Shown one piece after another: positions 8,629-18,326 of a DNA stretch of 64,000 bases. The number at the start of each line of letters is the position of its first letter. The stretch's first letter is position 1. Source of the stretch: Phaeospirillum sp. Its GTDB lineage: Bacteria > Pseudomonadota > Alphaproteobacteria > Rhodospirillales > Magnetospirillaceae. The notes below the pieces were generated by a model. The model was not told the origin of the DNA, did not search any database, and worked only from the letters and a program-made list of their open reading frames with translations. The stretch covers positions 62,001 to 126,000 of the forward strand of contig JAUSFB010000068.1 of assembly GCA_030651575.1 (NCBI GenBank). The letters are read 5' to 3'. The position numbers and the translations under genes are program-made.

Positions 8629-8686
8629 GGGATTCCTCCCCATGTAACCAGTGTCGTGGTTGTCGAGTCTGATGGGAGCCCGAGAC

Positions 8687-9618
<932 letters not shown>

Positions 9619-9619
<1 letters not shown>

Positions 9620-10254
9620 TGCGCCGTATCTGGCTCAAGCCCCTGGTTTTCGCACTCTGCCTGGTTCCGCTGGTCTGGCTGGCGGGCCGCGCCGCCATCG
9701 ACGGGTTGGGGGCCAATCCCATCGAGGCGCTGGTGCGCTTTTTGGGTGATTGGGCGCTGCGTTTTCTGCTGATCGCCCTGGCGGTCACGCCGCTGCGCCG
9801 GATCACCGGCTGGTCCTGGCTGGGGGGGCTGCGCCGCATGTTGGGGCTGTTCGCCTTCTTTTACGTGGTCCTTCATCTGAGTTCGTATATCGGGCTTGAC
9901 CAGTTTTTCGACTGGCCGGCCATCGGCCGCGAAATCGTCAAGCGCCGCTACATCACGATCGGCATGGCGGCGGTGCTGCTGTTGTTGCCGCTGGCGCTGA
10001 CCTCCACCGATTCCATGGTCCGCCGCCTGGGCGGGCGGCGCTGGCGCAAGCTGCACCGGCTGGTTTATCTGATCGCGCCGCTGGGAGTGGCCCATCACTG
10101 GATGATGGTCAAGAAGGATCTGACCGAACCGATGATCCATGCCGCCATCCTGGCGCTGCTGCTGGGCTGGCGAGTGCTGGCGGCGCGTCGGGCGGCCCGG
10201 CATACTGGTCCGGGCAATGTCAAACAGGAGTCAGGATGCGCTGCTCATTCATAA
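9619..10254 (+). CDS. msrQ: MsrQ, haem-binding membrane subunit
   Basis: This is a 211-residue protein with about six hydrophobic helices. It belongs to the ferric-reductase-like transmembrane family, as MsrQ does. Conserved histidines occur in V-L-H-L (helix 3), L-H-R-L and A-H-H-W-M, as expected for haem ligands. MsrQ passes quinol-derived electrons to periplasmic MsrP. The ATG at 9619 overlaps the msrP stop. The last 19 bases overlap the next gene. Confidence 0.92.
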
Positions 10255-10709
10255 TCGTCCTCGCGGCCGCCATCACGCTGTCGGCCGTCCCGGCGGCGGC
10301 GGCCAAGCCCAAACGCTGTTTCTCGGTTCCCGAGATCGCCGCCGAGCGTGAGATCCGTCACGGCATCTATCTGCGCGAGGCGGCGCTACGCTGCAACGGG
10401 CTGTATACCAAGGGGTCATATGAGATGTGGCAGAAATTCGAGTCCGCCAACGGTCCAAAATTCAAGACCGCCAACGACAAGCGCAAGAAGGCCTGGCAGC
10501 GTGAATTTCCTGATGACTGGCAGCACAAGATCAACCACGCCGATGGCCGGCTGGTGACCTATGCCCGCAACCTGCCGCGAACCCAGGGGTTTTGCGACAA
10601 TATCGAGGAGATGCTGCAAGAGGTGACACAGCGCGGCTATGGCGGCTTTTCCGCTCAGGCCAAGATGCTTCAGAATGAAGTGATCGCCGATTACAAAGTC
10701 TGTCAGTGA
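10236..10709 (+). CDS. Small secreted hypothetical protein
   Basis: This 157-residue protein has a clear signal peptide that probably ends after the A-A-A-A run near residue 23. The mature part is hydrophilic and has four cysteines, which could form two disulfides in the periplasm. No known family is recognised. It overlaps the end of msrQ by 19 bases and has the ribosome site CAGGAG upstream. It may therefore be made with msrPQ and could be a periplasmic partner, though that is only positional. It is followed by a hairpin that serves the opposite strand. Confidence 0.7.
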   Translation: MRCSFIIVLAAAITLSAVPAAAAKPKRCFSVPEIAAEREIRHGIYLREAALRCNGLYTKGSYEMWQKFESANGPKFKTANDKRKKAWQREFPDDWQHKINHADGRLVTYARNLPRTQGFCDNIEEMLQEVTQRGYGGFSAQAKMLQNEVIADYKVCQ

Positions 10710-10730
10710 GGCGGGGCCGACAAAATAAAA

Positions 10731-10752
10731 CGCCCCGGTCGATGCCGGGGCG
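10731..10752 (-). terminator. Rho-independent terminator (minus strand)
   Basis: The arms CGCCCCGG (10731-10738) and CCGGGGCG (10745-10752) enclose a six-base loop. On the minus strand the stem is followed by TTTTATTTTG, a typical U-tract. It therefore ends the small membrane protein gene at 10765-10992. There is no U-tract on the plus side. Confidence 0.8.
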
Positions 10753-10764
10753 CTTGAGTCAGTC

Positions 10765-10992
10765 TTAGTTCTGCTGCGAGGAACCGCCGGTCGAAGCCAG
10801 ATACATCACCAGACCACCGAACACCGCAGTCAGCAGCAGGCCGAGATAGACGGTGATGCCGAGCGGGCTGGCGGCCGGGCTGGGGCTGGCGACGCCGCCG
10901 AACAGGGCGCCGAGCACCGGAATGGCCAGGTAGAGTGCGATGACCGTTACGCCGGCCACGGTAAGACCCAGAACCTTCGGAAGGACGCCCAT
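10765..10992 (-). CDS. Small two-helix membrane protein, unknown function
   Basis: This 75-residue protein has two hydrophobic helices (about residues 5-32 and 47-67). They are joined by a short Ser/Pro-rich loop, and a polar Ser/Gln tail follows. The ATG at 10992 is preferred over the one at 11004 because GGAG lies six bases before it. A strong terminator follows, so it is probably its own transcript. I do not recognise the family. Being monocistronic and well terminated suggests a genuine and perhaps well-expressed gene. Confidence 0.6.
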   Translation of the reverse strand: MGVLPKVLGLTVAGVTVIALYLAIPVLGALFGGVASPSPAASPLGITVYLGLLLTAVFGGLVMYLASTGGSSQQN

Positions 10993-11149
10993 TACACGCT
11001 CCATGGTTTAAACTGCCGGCCAGCGGGGCCAGCTGAATTGAACACCCGACCCCTTGCGGAGCCGGTCCCCTCTGGACAATCTACTACCAGATTTAGGGAC
11101 TTTGCGAAAGTCAAATCCCTCCAATTCCAGACTGACGCCGCATCTCTTG

Positions 11150-12118
11150 CTACATGGGCGACAGACCCAGCCGGCCGAACAGGCTTTTGTCCTGGCCCGG
11201 CTTGGCGTTCTTGGCGGTCAGCAGCTTTTCGCCGCAGAACACCGAATTGGCGCCGGCCAGGAAGCACAGCGACTGCATTTCCTCGGTCATGCCTTCCCGT
11301 CCGGCCGACAGGCGGACGAAGGATTTCGGCATGATGATGCGGGCCACCGCGATGGTGCGGATGAAGTCGAACGAATCCGGCCGCGCGGAATCGGCCAGCG
11401 GCGTGCCGGCGATGGGAATCAGCAGGTTGATCGGCACGCTGTCGGGATGCTTGGGCATGTTGGCGAGCGTCATCAGCATCTTGGCGCGGTCGGTGCGGCC
11501 TTCGCCCAGGCCGACGATGCCGCCGGAGCACACATGCAGGCCGGCGTCGCGCACCACGTCCAGGGTATCCAGCCGATCCTGGAAGGTGCGGGTGGTGATG
11601 ACCTCGGGATAGTGTTCCGGGCTGGTGTCGATGTTGTGGTTGTAATAGTCGAGGCCGGCTTCCTTCAGGCGCTGGGCCTGCCACTTGTCCAGCAGGCCGA
11701 AGGTGGCGCAGGTTTCCATGCCCAGCGACTTGACGCCTTCGATCATGGCCACCGCCACCTCGAAGTCCTCGCCCTTGGGGCCGCGCCAGGCGGCGCCCAT
11801 GCAAAAGCGGGACGCTCCCTCTTCCTTGGCCTGACGGGCGGAGGCGACCACCTCTTCGACGGCCAGCAGCTTTTCCTTTTCCAGCCCGGTGGCATAATGG
11901 GCGCTTTGCGGGCAGTAGGAGCAATCCTCGGGACAGGCGCCGGTCTTGATGGAGATCAGGCGCGAGATCTGGACCCGGTTGGGATCGAAATGGGCGCGAT
12001 GAATGGTTTGGGCCTGGAACATCAGATCGTTGAAGGGAAGCGCGAACAGCGCCTCGACCTCATCCGCCGTCCAGTCGTGGCGGAGCCCATCGTCGTTTAT
12101 TGCTGCCTGCATGGTCAC
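11150..12118 (-). CDS. bioB: BioB, biotin synthase
   Basis: This radical-SAM enzyme inserts sulfur into dethiobiotin. The C-x-x-x-C-x-x-C motif (C-P-E-D-C-S-Y-C) lies near residues 62-69. The [18 protein letters not shown] and N-P-I-N-L-L-I-like blocks of BioB follow. The GTG at 12118 is chosen because AGGGG lies seven bases upstream; the ATG at 12112 is an alternative. The gene is divergent from bioF across roughly 95 bases, which should hold both promoters. No BioR-like TTATnnATAA site was seen there. Confidence 0.95.
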   Translation of the reverse strand: MTMQAAINDDGLRHDWTADEVEALFALPFNDLMFQAQTIHRAHFDPNRVQISRLISIKTGACPEDCSYCPQSAHYATGLEKEKLLAVEEVVASARQAKEEGASRFCMGAAWRGPKGEDFEVAVAMIEGVKSLGMETCATFGLLDKWQAQRLKEAGLDYYNHNIDTSPEHYPEVITTRTFQDRLDTLDVVRDAGLHVCSGGIVGLGEGRTDRAKMLMTLANMPKHPDSVPINLLIPIAGTPLADSARPDSFDFIRTIAVARIIMPKSFVRLSAGREGMTEEMQSLCFLAGANSVFCGEKLLTAKNAKPGQDKSLFGRLGLSPM

Positions 12119-12213
12119 CGGTGCGCCCCTTTGATGCATTCGAGGGTCCGCAATGTAGTGCCGTGCATCCCCCCTTTGCAACAGGAGCGAAAACCCTCTA
12201 TGACGACCGGGCG

Positions 12214-13392
12214 ATGCAAGGACTGAACGACAGCGTGGGACGTTTTCTCGCCGGCCTGGATCAGGCCGGGCGCAAGCGCGCCTTGCGGCCGGTGGAACCC
12301 ATGCCGGGCGGCCGGGTGCGGATCGGCGGCCGCGAGCTGATCAACTTTTCCTCCAACGATTATCTGGGTCTGACCCGCCACCCGGTGGTGGTCGAGCGTG
12401 CCAGCCGCTGGGCGCGGGAATTCGGTGCCGGCAGCGGTGCGTCGCAGCTGGTCACCGGCCACCTTGCCGCCCTGACCGCCATCGAGGCCAAGATCGCCCG
12501 CGCCAAGCAGAGCGAGGCGGCGCTGGTGCTGGCCAGCGGCTGGCAGTGCAACGCCTCGGTGTTGCCGGCGTTGCTGGACAAGGCGCTGTGGGGGGCCGAG
12601 CCGCTGGTGCTGGCCGATCGCCTGATTCACGCCAGCATGCATGCCGGCCTCAGCCAGGGCCACGGGCGCTGCCTACGCTACCGCCATGACGACCTCGACC
12701 ATCTGGAAGACCTGCTGCGGGCCAATGCCGGGCGTCCGGGGCCGCGCTTCATCGTCGGCGAGACCGTGTTCAGCATGGATGGCGACGCCTGCGACGTGGG
12801 GGCCTTGAAGGCGCTGGCCGAGCGCTGGGACGCTTTTCTCTATCTCGACGAAGCCCATGCCACCGGCGTACTGGGCGATAGCGGCTTTGGTCTGACGCCG
12901 GGCCACGGAATCGATCTGGCCATGGGGACTTTTTCCAAGGGGTTGGGCGGCTTTGGCGCCTATATCGCCTGCTCCGCCGCCCTGCGCGACTACCTGATCA
13001 ATCGCGCCTCCGGCCTGATCTACGCCACCGCCCTGCCGCCCGCCGTGCTGGGGGCTATCGACGCGGCGCTGGATCTGGTGCCCGGCATGGTCGCCGAACG
13101 CACCCATCTTCAGGTAATCGCCCAAAGGTTGCGCACGGGACTGCGCGCCGGGGGGCTCGATACCGGGGCCTCCACCACCCAGATCGTGCCGGTGATCCTG
13201 GGGGACGAGCGCCGGACGCTGGCGGTCGCCCGCGCCCTGGAGAATCGCGGCGTGCTGGGCATCGCCATCCGCCCGCCCACCGTGCCCCAGGGAACCAGCC
13301 GCATCCGCTTTGCCCTGTCCTCGGTTCATTCCGAGGCCGATATCGACCGCCTGATCACGGCGGTGCTGGAAGCCGTCGAGGAGGTTTCGTGA
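12214..13392 (+). CDS. bioF: BioF, 8-amino-7-oxononanoate synthase
   Basis: This 392-residue PLP enzyme condenses pimeloyl-ACP with alanine. [10 protein letters not shown] (44-53), Y-L-D-E-A-H-A-T-G and the PLP lysine in T-F-S-K-G-L-G-G (K242) are all present. The ATG at 12214 aligns with the family N-terminus but lacks a close ribosome site. AGGAG at 12183 is too distant, so translation initiation is uncertain. It starts the bioF-bioH-bioC group, and the next gene overlaps its stop. Confidence 0.94.
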   Translation: MQGLNDSVGRFLAGLDQAGRKRALRPVEPMPGGRVRIGGRELINFSSNDYLGLTRHPVVVERASRWAREFGAGSGASQLVTGHLAALTAIEAKIARAKQSEAALVLASGWQCNASVLPALLDKALWGAEPLVLADRLIHASMHAGLSQGHGRCLRYRHDDLDHLEDLLRANAGRPGPRFIVGETVFSMDGDACDVGALKALAERWDAFLYLDEAHATGVLGDSGFGLTPGHGIDLAMGTFSKGLGGFGAYIACSAALRDYLINRASGLIYATALPPAVLGAIDAALDLVPGMVAERTHLQVIAQRLRTGLRAGGLDTGASTTQIVPVILGDERRTLAVARALENRGVLGIAIRPPTVPQGTSRIRFALSSVHSEADIDRLITAVLEAVEEVS

Positions 13393-14021
13393 CTACTCTT
13401 CTGTGCATCCATGGCTGGGGTTTTGGCGCGGGTTTTTGGGACAGCCTGCTGGACCGGCTGCCCGATCACGAGGTCGAGCGGGTCGATATGGGCTTTTACG
13501 GCGAGGGCCATCTGCCCGTCGTCGCCCGCCCGCTGGTGGTCGCCCATTCCATGGGGCTGGCCTGGGCGCTGGCCAACATCCCCCGGCCATGGGCGGGGCT
13601 GCTCTCCGTCAACGCCTTCGCCCGCTTCACCCGCGCCCAGCATTTCATCGAAGGGGTACCGCCGCGCATGGTCGAGCGCATGCAGGCCCGGTTCGAGGTC
13701 GAGCCCCAGGCGGTTACCGCCGAGTTCCTGACCCGCTGCGGCATCGACCGGCCCGATACCAGCGCCATGGACGCCGCGCCGCTGGGCGAGGCCCTGGCTT
13801 GGCTGGGCAGGTGCGACGAGCGCACCAGCCTGCTGATGCTGTCTTGCCCCCGGCTGGCCCTGGCGGGTCTGAGCGATCCCATCGTTCCCCCCGCCATGAG
13901 TACCGCCAGCTTTCCCCCCGCCGAGCTGATTCTGGCCGAGGGCGGCGGCCATCTGCTGCCGCTTACCCATCCCGACTGGGTGGCCGCCAATCTGCGGCAA
14001 TTGCTGGCGAGGATCGCATGA
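13389..14021 (+). CDS. BioH-like pimeloyl-ACP methyl ester esterase (alpha/beta hydrolase)
   Basis: This is a 210-residue alpha/beta hydrolase. The oxyanion-side H-G-W-G is near residue 8 and the nucleophile elbow A-H-S-M-G puts Ser at 54. A plausible acid lies in L-S-D-P-I-V-P (D163), and His188 lies in G-G-G-H-L-L-P. It sits between bioF and bioC with overlapping starts on both sides. That strongly suggests it removes the methyl group from pimeloyl-ACP methyl ester, the BioH step. It is shorter than E. coli BioH, about the size of BioG. I cannot assign it to either subfamily without alignment. Confidence 0.75.
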   Translation: MTTLLCIHGWGFGAGFWDSLLDRLPDHEVERVDMGFYGEGHLPVVARPLVVAHSMGLAWALANIPRPWAGLLSVNAFARFTRAQHFIEGVPPRMVERMQARFEVEPQAVTAEFLTRCGIDRPDTSAMDAAPLGEALAWLGRCDERTSLLMLSCPRLALAGLSDPIVPPAMSTASFPPAELILAEGGGHLLPLTHPDWVAANLRQLLARIA

Positions 14022-14773
14022 GCGGACGCAAGCGGCGAATCGTCGCCGCCTTCTCCGCCGCCGCCGCCACCTATAATGACCATGCCGAGGCCCAGATCCG
14101 CGCCGCCGGGCTGTTGCTCGAGCGGCTGCCGCCCCTGCCCATGGCCGCCCGCGTGCTGGAGTTGGGGTGCGGAACCGGCCTGCTGACCCAACGGTTGTTG
14201 GAGCTGCTTGGCCCCGACGCCGAACTGCTGGCCACCGATCTCAGCCCCGCCATGATCGCCCAGGCCCGGTCCGCCATGGCGGACTCGCGGCTTTGCTTCG
14301 CCGTGGTGGATGCCGAAGCGCCCGCCTTGCCCGATTCCGCGTTCGACCTGATCGTGTCGTCGCTGGCGGCGCAGTGGTTCGCCAATCTCCCCGCCACCTT
14401 GGACCGACTGGTCGGTCTTTTGAAGCCGGGCGGCCGGCTGCTGCTTACCACCCTGGGGGCGGACACCTTCGCCGAGTGGCGCGCCGCCCATGCCGCGACC
14501 GGTCGAACAGCCGGCATCGCCGCCTATCCCAAGGCCGCCGAATTGCAGGCCATGATCGTGGGGGCCACGGTGGAATCGGCGCCCTTCGCCATCGCCTACG
14601 CCGATGCGCGGGCCTTCCTGAAGGGCCTGGAGGCCATCGGCGCCGCTACTCCGAGGCCCGGCCACCGGCCATTGCCAGCCGGCGCCCTGCGGCGCATCAT
14701 GGCCGGCCTGGGAGCGCCCTGCTCCATCACCTGGGACATCCTGATTCTCGGCGTCACCAAGGAATCCCAATGA
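14018..14773 (+). CDS. bioC: BioC, malonyl-ACP O-methyltransferase
   Basis: This 251-residue class I SAM methyltransferase has V-L-E-L-G-C-G-T-G near residue 45 and L-K-P-G-G-R-L further on. The N-terminal F-S-A-A-A-A-T-Y-N-D-H-A is typical of BioC. BioC methylates malonyl-ACP so that fatty acid enzymes can build the pimeloyl chain. The ATG overlaps the upstream esterase stop. The operon position supports the call over a generic methyltransferase. Confidence 0.88.
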   Translation: MSGRKRRIVAAFSAAAATYNDHAEAQIRAAGLLLERLPPLPMAARVLELGCGTGLLTQRLLELLGPDAELLATDLSPAMIAQARSAMADSRLCFAVVDAEAPALPDSAFDLIVSSLAAQWFANLPATLDRLVGLLKPGGRLLLTTLGADTFAEWRAAHAATGRTAGIAAYPKAAELQAMIVGATVESAPFAIAYADARAFLKGLEAIGAATPRPGHRPLPAGALRRIMAGLGAPCSITWDILILGVTKESQ

Positions 14774-14793
14774 GATTGGTCGGCCTTCCCAAC

Positions 14794-14847
14794 CCATCCG
14801 GCAAAGCCGTCCACTTTCCGCCGCAAGCGCGACAGCGCGCCGGATGG
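14794..14847. repeat. Inverted repeat between bioC and bioD
   Basis: CCATCCGGC (14794-14802) and GCCGGATGG (14839-14847) form a perfect 9-bp inverted repeat around 36 bases. It occupies the only sizeable gap inside the bio gene run. It could fold in the mRNA or be a processing or attenuation structure. There is no U-tract. Confidence 0.4.
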
Positions 14848-14876
14848 CCCCGCCCGGCGCTTGAGGGCTTATAACA

Positions 14877-15488
14877 ATGAAAGGCGTGTTCGTTACCGGC
14901 ACCGATACGGGGGTGGGCAAGACTCTGGTTTCGGCTTGGCTGGCCCGCAACTGGGGGGCCGAGTACTGGAAGCCGATCCAGACCGGGGCGACGGAGGATT
15001 CCGATTCCGCCACGGTGGAGCGGCTGGCTCCCAGGATTGTTATCCATCCGCCTTCGGTGGTGCTGCAAGCGCCGCTATCGCCCCATGAGGCGGCCCGGCG
15101 CGAGCGTATCCGTATCGACCTTTCCGCTCTGGAGCCGCCCCGGACCGAGCATCCGCTGGTGGTCGAAGGGGCCGGTGGGGTGATGGTTCCCATCAACGAA
15201 CTGGCCCTGATGATTGACCTGATGGCGCGTCTGCGGCTGCCGGTGGTGGTGGTGACGCGGTCCGGCCTCGGCACCATCAACCACACTCTGATGACCCTGG
15301 AGATCCTACGCCGCCGCCATGTCCCGGTCCTGGGGGTGGTGATGAACGGCCAGCGCAATCCCGCCAACCGTCAGGCCATCGAGCATTTCGGCGGCGCTCC
15401 GGTGTTGGCCGAGATCCAGCCGCTGCCGGCGGTGACCGAGTCCATGCTGGCCAGCCTGCCGCCCCCCGCTTTCCCCTGTCCCGGTTGA
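14877..15488 (+). CDS. bioD: BioD, dethiobiotin synthetase
   Basis: This 203-residue P-loop enzyme has G-T-D-T-G-V-G-K-T near residues 8-16, Y-W-K-P-I-Q-T-G and V-E-G-A-G-G-V-M-V-P, all BioD hallmarks. It closes the ureido ring of biotin using CO2 and ATP. The ATG at 14877 starts the P-loop domain directly. About 100 bases separate it from bioC, and its end lies against bioA. Confidence 0.95.
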   Translation: MKGVFVTGTDTGVGKTLVSAWLARNWGAEYWKPIQTGATEDSDSATVERLAPRIVIHPPSVVLQAPLSPHEAARRERIRIDLSALEPPRTEHPLVVEGAGGVMVPINELALMIDLMARLRLPVVVVTRSGLGTINHTLMTLEILRRRHVPVLGVVMNGQRNPANRQAIEHFGGAPVLAEIQPLPAVTESMLASLPPPAFPCPG

Positions 15489-15493
15489 GATTG

Positions 15494-16822
15494 ATGAGCA
15501 AAGTCCCCTCGACGCTGTCCTATGACGACCTGCGCGCCCTCGACGCCCGCCATGTCTGGCATCCCTTCACCCAGGCCGGCACCGCCCCTCCGGCCATCCT
15601 GGCGCTGGGGGCCAGAGGGGCGACCATCTACGCCGCCGACGGCCGCGAATACCTGGATCTGGTGTCGTCGTGGTGGGTCAACCTGCACGGCCACGGCAAC
15701 CCGGCCATCGCCCAGGCCATCGCCGATCAGGCTCTGCGGTTGGAACAGGTGATCTTCGCCGACTTCACCCACGAGCCGGCGGCGCGGCTGGCGGCGCGGG
15801 TGACCCGGCTGTTGCCGGGTGACCTCGATCGGGTGTTTTATTCCGACAACGGCTCGACCGCCGTGGAGGTCTCGCTGAAGCTGGCTCACCAGTATTGGCG
15901 CAACCGGGGTCAGCATCGCGGCGTCTATGTGGCCTTCGAGGGCGGTTATCACGGCGATACCGCCGGGGCCATGTCGGCGGGTCACTCCTCGGGCTATTTC
16001 GAGCAGTGGCGCGAGATGCTGTTCCCGGTCGAGACCGTGCCCTTTCCCGCCACCTGGGACAACGACCCGGAGGTGGAAGCCAAGGAGCAGGCGGCGCTGG
16101 ATGCGCTGGACCTGATCTTCGCCAGCAATCCCGATCATGTGGCGGCGGTGATCGTCGAGCCGCTGATCCAGGGCGCCGCCGGCATGCGCATGTGCCGGCC
16201 CCAGTTCCTCCAGGCCCTGGAGCAGCGGGTGCGCGAGGCCGGCTCGTTGCTGATCTTCGACGAGGTGATGACCGGCTTTTCCCGCACCGGCGGGTTGTTC
16301 GCCTGCGTCAAGGCGGGGGTGACGCCCGATCTGGTCTGTCTGTCCAAGGGCCTGACCGGCGGCTTCCTGCCGCTATCCATGACGGTGGCCCGCGAAGCGA
16401 TCTTCCAGGAATTTTTGGGCCAGGACCTGTCGCGTGCCTTCCTGCACGGTCATTCCTACACCGCCAATCCGTTGGGCTGCGCCGCCGGTCTGGCCTCGCT
16501 GGACCTGTTGCAGGCGGCCGAATGCCAGGAGCGCGTCCGGACCATCGAAGCCATCCACCGCGCCCGGCTCGACAAGCTGGCCGCACGTCCGAACGTGGCC
16601 CGGACCCGGTTATGTGGTACAATCGCAGCCATGGACGTGATCGGCGACGGCGAAGGCTATGAAGCCGGAGTCGGGCCTCGGCTGAAGGCGGCGTTCCTGG
16701 AGCGCGGCCTGCTGTTGCGGCCGCTGGGCAACGTTTTGTACATGCTGCCGCCCTACTGTATCGCCGAGGCGGATCTGCATCGGGCTTGGGACATCGTCGG
16801 CGAGGTCCTGGAGACGCTGTAA
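15494..16822 (+). CDS. bioA: BioA, adenosylmethionine-8-amino-7-oxononanoate aminotransferase
   Basis: This 442-residue class III aminotransferase carries the PLP lysine in L-S-K-G-L-T-G-G (K285). It also has W-H-P-F-T-Q near the N-terminus, S-S-W-W-V-N-L-H-G-H and D-E-V-M-T-G-F-S-R-T-G, which mark BioA. It converts 8-amino-7-oxononanoate to 7,8-diaminopelargonate. The ATG at 15494 is chosen; a TTG at 15485 overlapping the bioD stop is an alternative. The stop abuts the next ATG with no spacer. Confidence 0.95.
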   Translation: MSKVPSTLSYDDLRALDARHVWHPFTQAGTAPPAILALGARGATIYAADGREYLDLVSSWWVNLHGHGNPAIAQAIADQALRLEQVIFADFTHEPAARLAARVTRLLPGDLDRVFYSDNGSTAVEVSLKLAHQYWRNRGQHRGVYVAFEGGYHGDTAGAMSAGHSSGYFEQWREMLFPVETVPFPATWDNDPEVEAKEQAALDALDLIFASNPDHVAAVIVEPLIQGAAGMRMCRPQFLQALEQRVREAGSLLIFDEVMTGFSRTGGLFACVKAGVTPDLVCLSKGLTGGFLPLSMTVAREAIFQEFLGQDLSRAFLHGHSYTANPLGCAAGLASLDLLQAAECQERVRTIEAIHRARLDKLAARPNVARTRLCGTIAAMDVIGDGEGYEAGVGPRLKAAFLERGLLLRPLGNVLYMLPPYCIAEADLHRAWDIVGEVLETL

Positions 16823-17317
16823 ATGCTTCGCATCGAGGAAATCGTCGGCAATGTGGACGATGACTTTCGCGACCATCTGCTGGAGATGGACGACGGGCGG
16901 TTGCGCGCCCTGCTGGCCGATTCCCAGACCCTGCGCCATCTGCTGCCCATGGGCGTGTCCTATAAGGAAGCGGTGACGGCGATCAACGCCATCCTGGATT
17001 ACCGCGCCCTGCCGCCCGAGGAGCAGGCTCTGCCGTTGCCGCCCAAGAAGAAACGCGCCCCGCGCAAGAAGAAGGCGGCCGTGGTCGAGGCTCCTCTTCC
17101 CCCTTTCCCCGAGGACGAGGGCCGGGACGAGGGGGAGCCGCCGCCCGGGCCTGAGCCCGAGCCTGAGCCCGAGCCTGAGCCGCCGCCCGAGCCCGAAGAG
17201 GCTCCGACGGAACGTCTGACCCTGCCGACGCTCCGTCCCCGCCGCCGTGACCATGTCATCTTGCTGTTACCGGTCATCCTGGCGGCGGTGCTGGTCGTCT
17301 TGCTGTTGACCCGCTGA
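16823..17317 (+). CDS. Tail-anchored protein with Lys- and Pro/Glu-rich linker, unknown function
   Basis: This 164-residue protein has three parts. An acidic helical N-terminal domain covers about residues 1-65. A Lys-rich stretch and then a Pro/Glu repeat (PEPEPE type) lie at about 70-130, and a single C-terminal membrane helix spans about 143-162. The N-terminus therefore faces the cytoplasm and the protein is tail-anchored. The Pro/Glu repeat is encoded by a 12-base tandem repeat at 17150-17181. It starts directly after bioA and runs straight into the adaptor gene. It may be a small accessory of that export system. No family is recognised. Confidence 0.7.
   Translation: MLRIEEIVGNVDDDFRDHLLEMDDGRLRALLADSQTLRHLLPMGVSYKEAVTAINAILDYRALPPEEQALPLPPKKKRAPRKKKAAVVEAPLPPFPEDEGRDEGEPPPGPEPEPEPEPEPPPEPEEAPTERLTLPTLRPRRRDHVILLLPVILAAVLVVLLLTR
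17150..17181 (+). repeat. 12-bp tandem repeat coding Pro-Glu
   Basis: The unit CCTGAGCCCGAG is repeated about 2.7 times in frame within the tail-anchored protein gene. It encodes the Pro-Glu run. Such repeats expand and contract easily, so the linker length may vary among strains. Confidence 0.75.
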
Positions 17318-18325
17318 ATGCTTCACCGCTTGCTGTCCAGGCTGCCGCTGATCCTGATTCTGGCCGCCCTGATCGCCGCCGGGGCCTGGGCTTGGCTGCG
17401 CAACGGCGTGGTCGAGGTGGCAGCCGCCCCACCGCACCGGGGGGCCGCGGTGGAGGCCATCTACGCTACCGGCACGGTCGAGGCCGAAAGGTGGGCGCGC
17501 ATCGCGTCGGTGGTGCCGGGCCGCATTGCCGAGATCCTGGCTTTCGAGGGCGACATGGTGCGCGAAGGCCAGCCGCTGGTCCGGCTGGATGACCGCGAGG
17601 CTCGCGCCAAGGTCTCCGAGTTGGAGGCCAAGGCGGCGTATTGGCGGGAAGAGATGAACCGCTCGCGCACCCTGGCTGAACGGGGCATCCGCAGCAAGGA
17701 AGCCGAGGAAAGGTCCAAAAGCGAATATAATCAGGTCATTGCCGCCATTTCCGCCGCCCGCCAGCGCCGGACCGATCTAGTGGTCACCTCTCCCATGGAC
17801 GGTATGGTGCTGCGCCGTGACGGCGAGGTCGGCGAGTTGGCCGAGTTGAAGGACGCCCTATTCTGGGTCGGCGCTCCCCGGCCCCTGCGCATCACCGCCG
17901 AGGTGGACGAAGAGGACATCGCCCGCGTCCGGGTCGGCCAAAAGGTGCTGATCAAGGCCGATGCCTTCATGGAACGGGTGCTGGAGGCCAAGGTCGATCG
18001 TATCACTCCCAAGGGCGATCCCATCAACAAGACCTTCCGGGTGCGGGTGGTCCTGCCCGACGATACTCCCCTGCTGGTGGGCATGACCACCGAGATCAAT
18101 ATCATCACCCAAGAGCGTTCCGACGTCTTGCTGATCCCCGCCACCGCCCTGCTCGACGGTTCGGTGCTGGTGATCGCGGACGGCGTCGCCCGCCCGGTCC
18201 CGGTCAGGCTGGGCATTCGCGGCCGGACCATGGCCGAAGTGGTGGATGGGCTCTCGACCGACCAGTCGGTCATACTGTCGCCGCCGCCCGGCCTCAAGGC
18301 CGGCGACCGTGTGCGGATGAAATAG
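17318..18325 (+). CDS. HlyD/MacA-type periplasmic adaptor protein
   Basis: This 335-residue membrane-fusion protein has an N-terminal signal-anchor helix (about 8-27) and a lipoyl-like half (G-R-I-A-E-I-L-A-F-E-G-D). It then has a short coiled-coil hairpin (about 85-140) and the second lipoyl and beta-barrel domains. It would link the FtsX permease and ATPase encoded next to an outer-membrane TolC-like channel. Such a channel is encoded at 29804. It starts immediately after the preceding stop. The export substrate is unknown. Confidence 0.85.
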   Translation: MLHRLLSRLPLILILAALIAAGAWAWLRNGVVEVAAAPPHRGAAVEAIYATGTVEAERWARIASVVPGRIAEILAFEGDMVREGQPLVRLDDREARAKVSELEAKAAYWREEMNRSRTLAERGIRSKEAEERSKSEYNQVIAAISAARQRRTDLVVTSPMDGMVLRRDGEVGELAELKDALFWVGAPRPLRITAEVDEEDIARVRVGQKVLIKADAFMERVLEAKVDRITPKGDPINKTFRVRVVLPDDTPLLVGMTTEINIITQERSDVLLIPATALLDGSVLVIADGVARPVPVRLGIRGRTMAEVVDGLSTDQSVILSPPPGLKAGDRVRMK

Positions 18326-18326
18326 C

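Noticed and set aside
11005-11149. Possible gene or regulatory RNA between the small membrane protein and bioB
   Set aside because: No coding frame, conserved structure or terminator could be supported in this 145-base gap.
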